Source: Acidovorax_G lacteus (lineage in GTDB: Bacteria > Pseudomonadota > Gammaproteobacteria > Burkholderiales > Burkholderiaceae_C). Taken from it: a stretch of DNA of 64,000 nucleotides. The translations under genes and the position numbers were made by a program. The notes beneath the pieces are model-generated. The model had not been told where the DNA came from. It searched no databases and was given only the letters and a program-made list of their open reading frames with translations. The stretch is taken from contig NZ_BAABEX010000007.1 in assembly GCF_039540375.1 (NCBI RefSeq), positions 310,001 to 374,000 on the forward strand. Direction: 5' to 3'. Of the stretch, positions 62,243-64,000 are shown piece after piece (the first letter of the stretch is position 1; every line of letters starts with the position of its first letter).

Positions 62243-62911
62243 CTAAGCGCTCAGCCCGGTGCTGCCAGGGCGGGTGGCCAGGCCGTAAGCGATGACGTCG
62301 GCCTGGGTGGCGAGATAACGGTCGGGGTCGATGTCGAGTGCGCCCTGCGCGCAGGCCCCCAGGGAGTGCTTCCACATCATGAGGAACATCATTGGGGCCA
62401 GTACCACGTAGATGGCGTAGTCGAGCGGCACCGCGCGAAACTCGCCCCGGTCGATACCGCGCTGCAGGATGCGGCGAATGAGTTGCTGCCCCGGCAGGAT
62501 GACTTCCTGCTGATAGAACTGCGTGATCTCCGGGAAATTCTGCGCCTCGCTGAGCATCAGCTTGGTGATGCCCGAGGCCTTGGTGCTGCCCACACGTTCC
62601 CACCACACGCGGTAGCAGTAGTGCAGCAGTTCGGCGGTGCTGCCTTCAAAGGTTTCGACTTCGCTGTTCCATTCGATGAAGCGACCGGCGATGTTCTCGC
62701 GCACCACGGCCTTGAACAGCTCTTCCTTGCTGGGAAAGTACAGAAACAGCGTGCCCTTGGACACCCCGGCACGCGCCGCGACCTCGTCCACCCGCGTCGC
62801 CGCAAAGCCTTTTTCGACGAACAGGTCCAGCGCAGCTTCCAGCAACTCGCCCGGACGCGCTTCCTTGCGTCTTTCGCGTTTGGCGGGGGAGGAACTGGAA
62901 GTCGGCGACAT
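62243..62911 (-). CDS. TetR-family repressor of the efflux operon
   Basis: 222 residues. The N-terminal HTH runs from LLEAALDLFVEKGFAATRVD to VSKGTLFLYFPSKEEL. The ligand domain is all helical, with a C-terminal part typical of AcrR-like regulators of RND pumps (YRVWWERVGSTKASGITKLM, LAPMMFLMMWKHSLG). It lies upstream of the adaptor on the same strand with 168 bases between, so it may share a transcript with the pump. A palindromic operator lies just before its start. Confidence 0.93.
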   Translation of the reverse strand: MSPTSSSSPAKRERRKEARPGELLEAALDLFVEKGFAATRVDEVAARAGVSKGTLFLYFPSKEELFKAVVRENIAGRFIEWNSEVETFEGSTAELLHYCYRVWWERVGSTKASGITKLMLSEAQNFPEITQFYQQEVILPGQQLIRRILQRGIDRGEFRAVPLDYAIYVVLAPMMFLMMWKHSLGACAQGALDIDPDRYLATQADVIAYGLATRPGSTGLSA

Positions 62912-62932
62912 GCGGGGGGAGCGGAGTGCGTA

Positions 62933-62954
62933 TTACTGACTGACTGGTTAGTAA
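62933..62954. promoter_or_regulatory. Probable TetR-family operator
   Basis: TTACTGAC, a 6-base spacer and GTTAGTAA form an inverted repeat with 7 of 8 pairs matched, 21 bases upstream of the tetR start. AT-rich in a GC-rich setting. The 62075-62242 gap between tetR and the pump shows no clear second copy. Confidence 0.7.
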
Positions 62955-63116
62955 TGTAGCAATCCACCCGCAGGGCGTCAATCGCCGAGCCGTTTGAGCT
63001 ACGGCGGGCCTGTGCAGCGCACGCGCCGCGCGCCTTCGACATCGATTGGCGGCGAACCATTGCGCGTTTGCTGCGCAGCATGCCTGGCGAAGGCACGATT
63101 CCGCAGAGGAGGCAGG

Positions 63117-63176
63117 TACTATAAAAACAATAGCTGCTCGTGCTTATTTGGTAAGCACGAACAGCCAAAAAGGATG
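63117..63176. repeat. Palindromic intergenic repeat, copy 6
   Basis: TACTATAAAAACAATA precedes the stem GCTGCTCGTGCTT/AAGCACGAACAGC (one mismatch) with a 7-base loop, followed by CAAAAAGGATGG. It lies between the efflux regulator and a small membrane protein gene. Confidence 0.9.
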
Positions 63177-63208
63177 GAGATGTCTGCGCAGTGTCGCCAG
63201 CAGGCCGC

Positions 63209-63595
63209 TCAGCTGGTGCGTGGTGTGGCCGGGCTTAGGCGTCCCCACAACCAATGCGACGCGCCCGCGGCCACCAGCAGCAGCACCATGCCCAGGCCCC
63301 AGATCGTCCACACCACCGGCTCCAACCAACCCGTTGCGGTACCAAGGGCCGGTAGCCACTGCTGTATCGAGGCCAGCATCTGCAACGCCTGCTCTTGCGC
63401 CGCCTGCCATGCGGGAAGATCGATCCACAGGGCGAGCCAAGCCGGCAACTCCAGCGTCGGCAAGGTGCTGGGGATGCTTCCGCCACTGCCTTGCAGGACC
63501 TTGCTGGTCCAGCCCACCAGCAACGCCACCACGGCCAGAGTTCCGGTCCAGAGCGCAGCCAGCAGCGCGCCCACCGTCCAGATGATCCATTTCAT
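63209..63595 (-). CDS. Small two-helix membrane protein, unknown function
   Basis: 128 residues. A first transmembrane helix (IIWTVGALLAALWTGTLAVV, residues 3-22) and a second near the C-terminus (VWTIWGLGMVLLLVAAGASH) flank a central segment rich in Trp, Ala and Gln (LPAWLALWIDLPAWQAAQEQ). No family is recognised. The start follows AAAGGAG at ideal spacing, which supports a real gene; an ATG six codons upstream is less likely. Confidence 0.7.
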   Translation of the reverse strand: MKWIIWTVGALLAALWTGTLAVVALLVGWTSKVLQGSGGSIPSTLPTLELPAWLALWIDLPAWQAAQEQALQMLASIQQWLPALGTATGWLEPVVWTIWGLGMVLLLVAAGASHWLWGRLSPATPRTS

Positions 63596-63858
63596 GGTGC
63601 AAGCTCCTTTCATCAGGGTTCAACAGACACCGCATGACAGCCCAGGCATTGGGCGGCGGTGCATTCGGTGGCAGGAGACTACCCAAGGACCACCGCGCAC
63701 AACAGCAGGCCTTGCGTGACGAAAGCTTCGGCTCAGACGAACTTAAACATTATTTATCTCAACTTCGACCGAAGCGAAGCAGCGCTCATACACACCCTGA
63801 TGGGCAAACCGTGGCTGCGATTGGATAGTGGGGGCCATTCACCACAGGAGGTTTGTCA

Positions 63859-64000
63859 TGCTCAATCGCTTGTTCCGTTCTCTGTCGCCGCGTGGCCGCA
63901 CGGCGGGTCTGGCCTCCAGCCTGCACGCTCTGCTGGATCGCGTGGCCTACCAGTTGCGCCATTGGCTCGCGCAACGGCTGCCACGTCCTTTGCAGGGCTT
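63859..64000 (+). CDS. Start of an unknown gene, cut by the window end
   Basis: An ATG with a strong CAGGAGG ribosome site opens a frame that runs off the end (47 codons seen). The peptide is basic and helical (MLNRLFRSLSPRGRTAGLAS, then LHALLDRVAYQLRHWLAQRL). Too short to name. Upstream is an AT-rich patch flanked by the inverted repeat GCTTCGG...CCGAAGC, a plausible promoter or operator region. Confidence 0.6.

Noticed and set aside
63634..63828. Short plus-strand frame between the small membrane protein and the last gene
   Set aside because: It has no ribosome site, crosses the AT-rich inverted repeat region and shows no coding pattern.
1..64000. CRISPR array, rRNA operon or insertion sequence
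   Set aside because: No regularly spaced direct repeats, no rRNA sequence and no transposase frame were found; the only dispersed repeats are the short palindromes.

Overview
The window is high-GC, gene-dense DNA from a betaproteobacterium of the order Burkholderiales, most likely family Comamonadaceae (Acidovorax or a close relative). This rests on gene content and codon style: an Isc chaperone/ferredoxin end, a pyruvate dehydrogenase operon with lipoyl domains on both E2 and E3, FixL/FixJ-like sensor pairs, and a family of short intergenic palindromes scattered through the window. No rRNA, CRISPR array, insertion sequence or prophage was found. It reads as core chromosome with a few accessory genes.

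Layout. 1-2.7 kb: end of the isc operon (hscA, fdx), dnaQ and two identical tRNA-Val(CAC) genes. 2.8-6.1 kb: an acetylpolyamine amidohydrolase-like deacetylase with an FAD oxidoreductase, then a YqjD/YqjE/YqjK-like membrane trio. 6.3-12 kb: pyrD and rpiA head to head, a glutaredoxin-like protein, prlC and folD. 12.1-21.8 kb: a sensor kinase/response regulator pair divergent from aceE-aceF-lpdA. 21.9-23.9 kb: a Fur-family repressor and a His-rich lipoprotein diverging from a Fur/Zur-like palindrome. 24.2-30.2 kb: an aspartate kinase of the kind linked to ectoine genes elsewhere, a lone AAA+/STAND ATPase, a penicillin-acylase-family lipoprotein and an EVE protein. 30.4-34.3 kb: a chemoreceptor interrupted by an assembly gap, downstream of a second kinase/regulator pair. 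34.8-40.7 kb: an EcsC-like protein, an NlpC/P60 hydrolase, a PQQ-type sugar dehydrogenase, an AMP-phosphorylase-like enzyme with a PRPP-synthetase-like partner, and an isochorismatase-fold hydrolase. 40.9-49 kb: a soluble PAS chemoreceptor, prpE and a five-PAS GGDEF/EAL protein. 49.2-52.3 kb: an EamA transporter, ogt and an Ada-AlkA fusion. 52.4-62.9 kb: a phosphohexomutase and waaA (envelope sugars), convergent with a TetR-controlled RND efflux operon that also carries pcm and a rhodanese. 63-64 kb: two small unknown genes.

The strongest things to follow up are: (i) a palindromic repeat (core GCTGCTCGTGCTT-N7-AAGCACGAGCAGC) in at least six whole or degenerate copies plus three half copies, one of which is translated in the lpdA interdomain linker while another supplies the stop codon of the Ada-AlkA gene; (ii) an AMP-phosphorylase/PRPP-synthetase pair two bases apart; (iii) a probable metal regulon made of a Fur-family protein, its operator and an AztD-like lipoprotein; (iv) an assembly gap in a chemoreceptor whose flanks are out of frame with each other.
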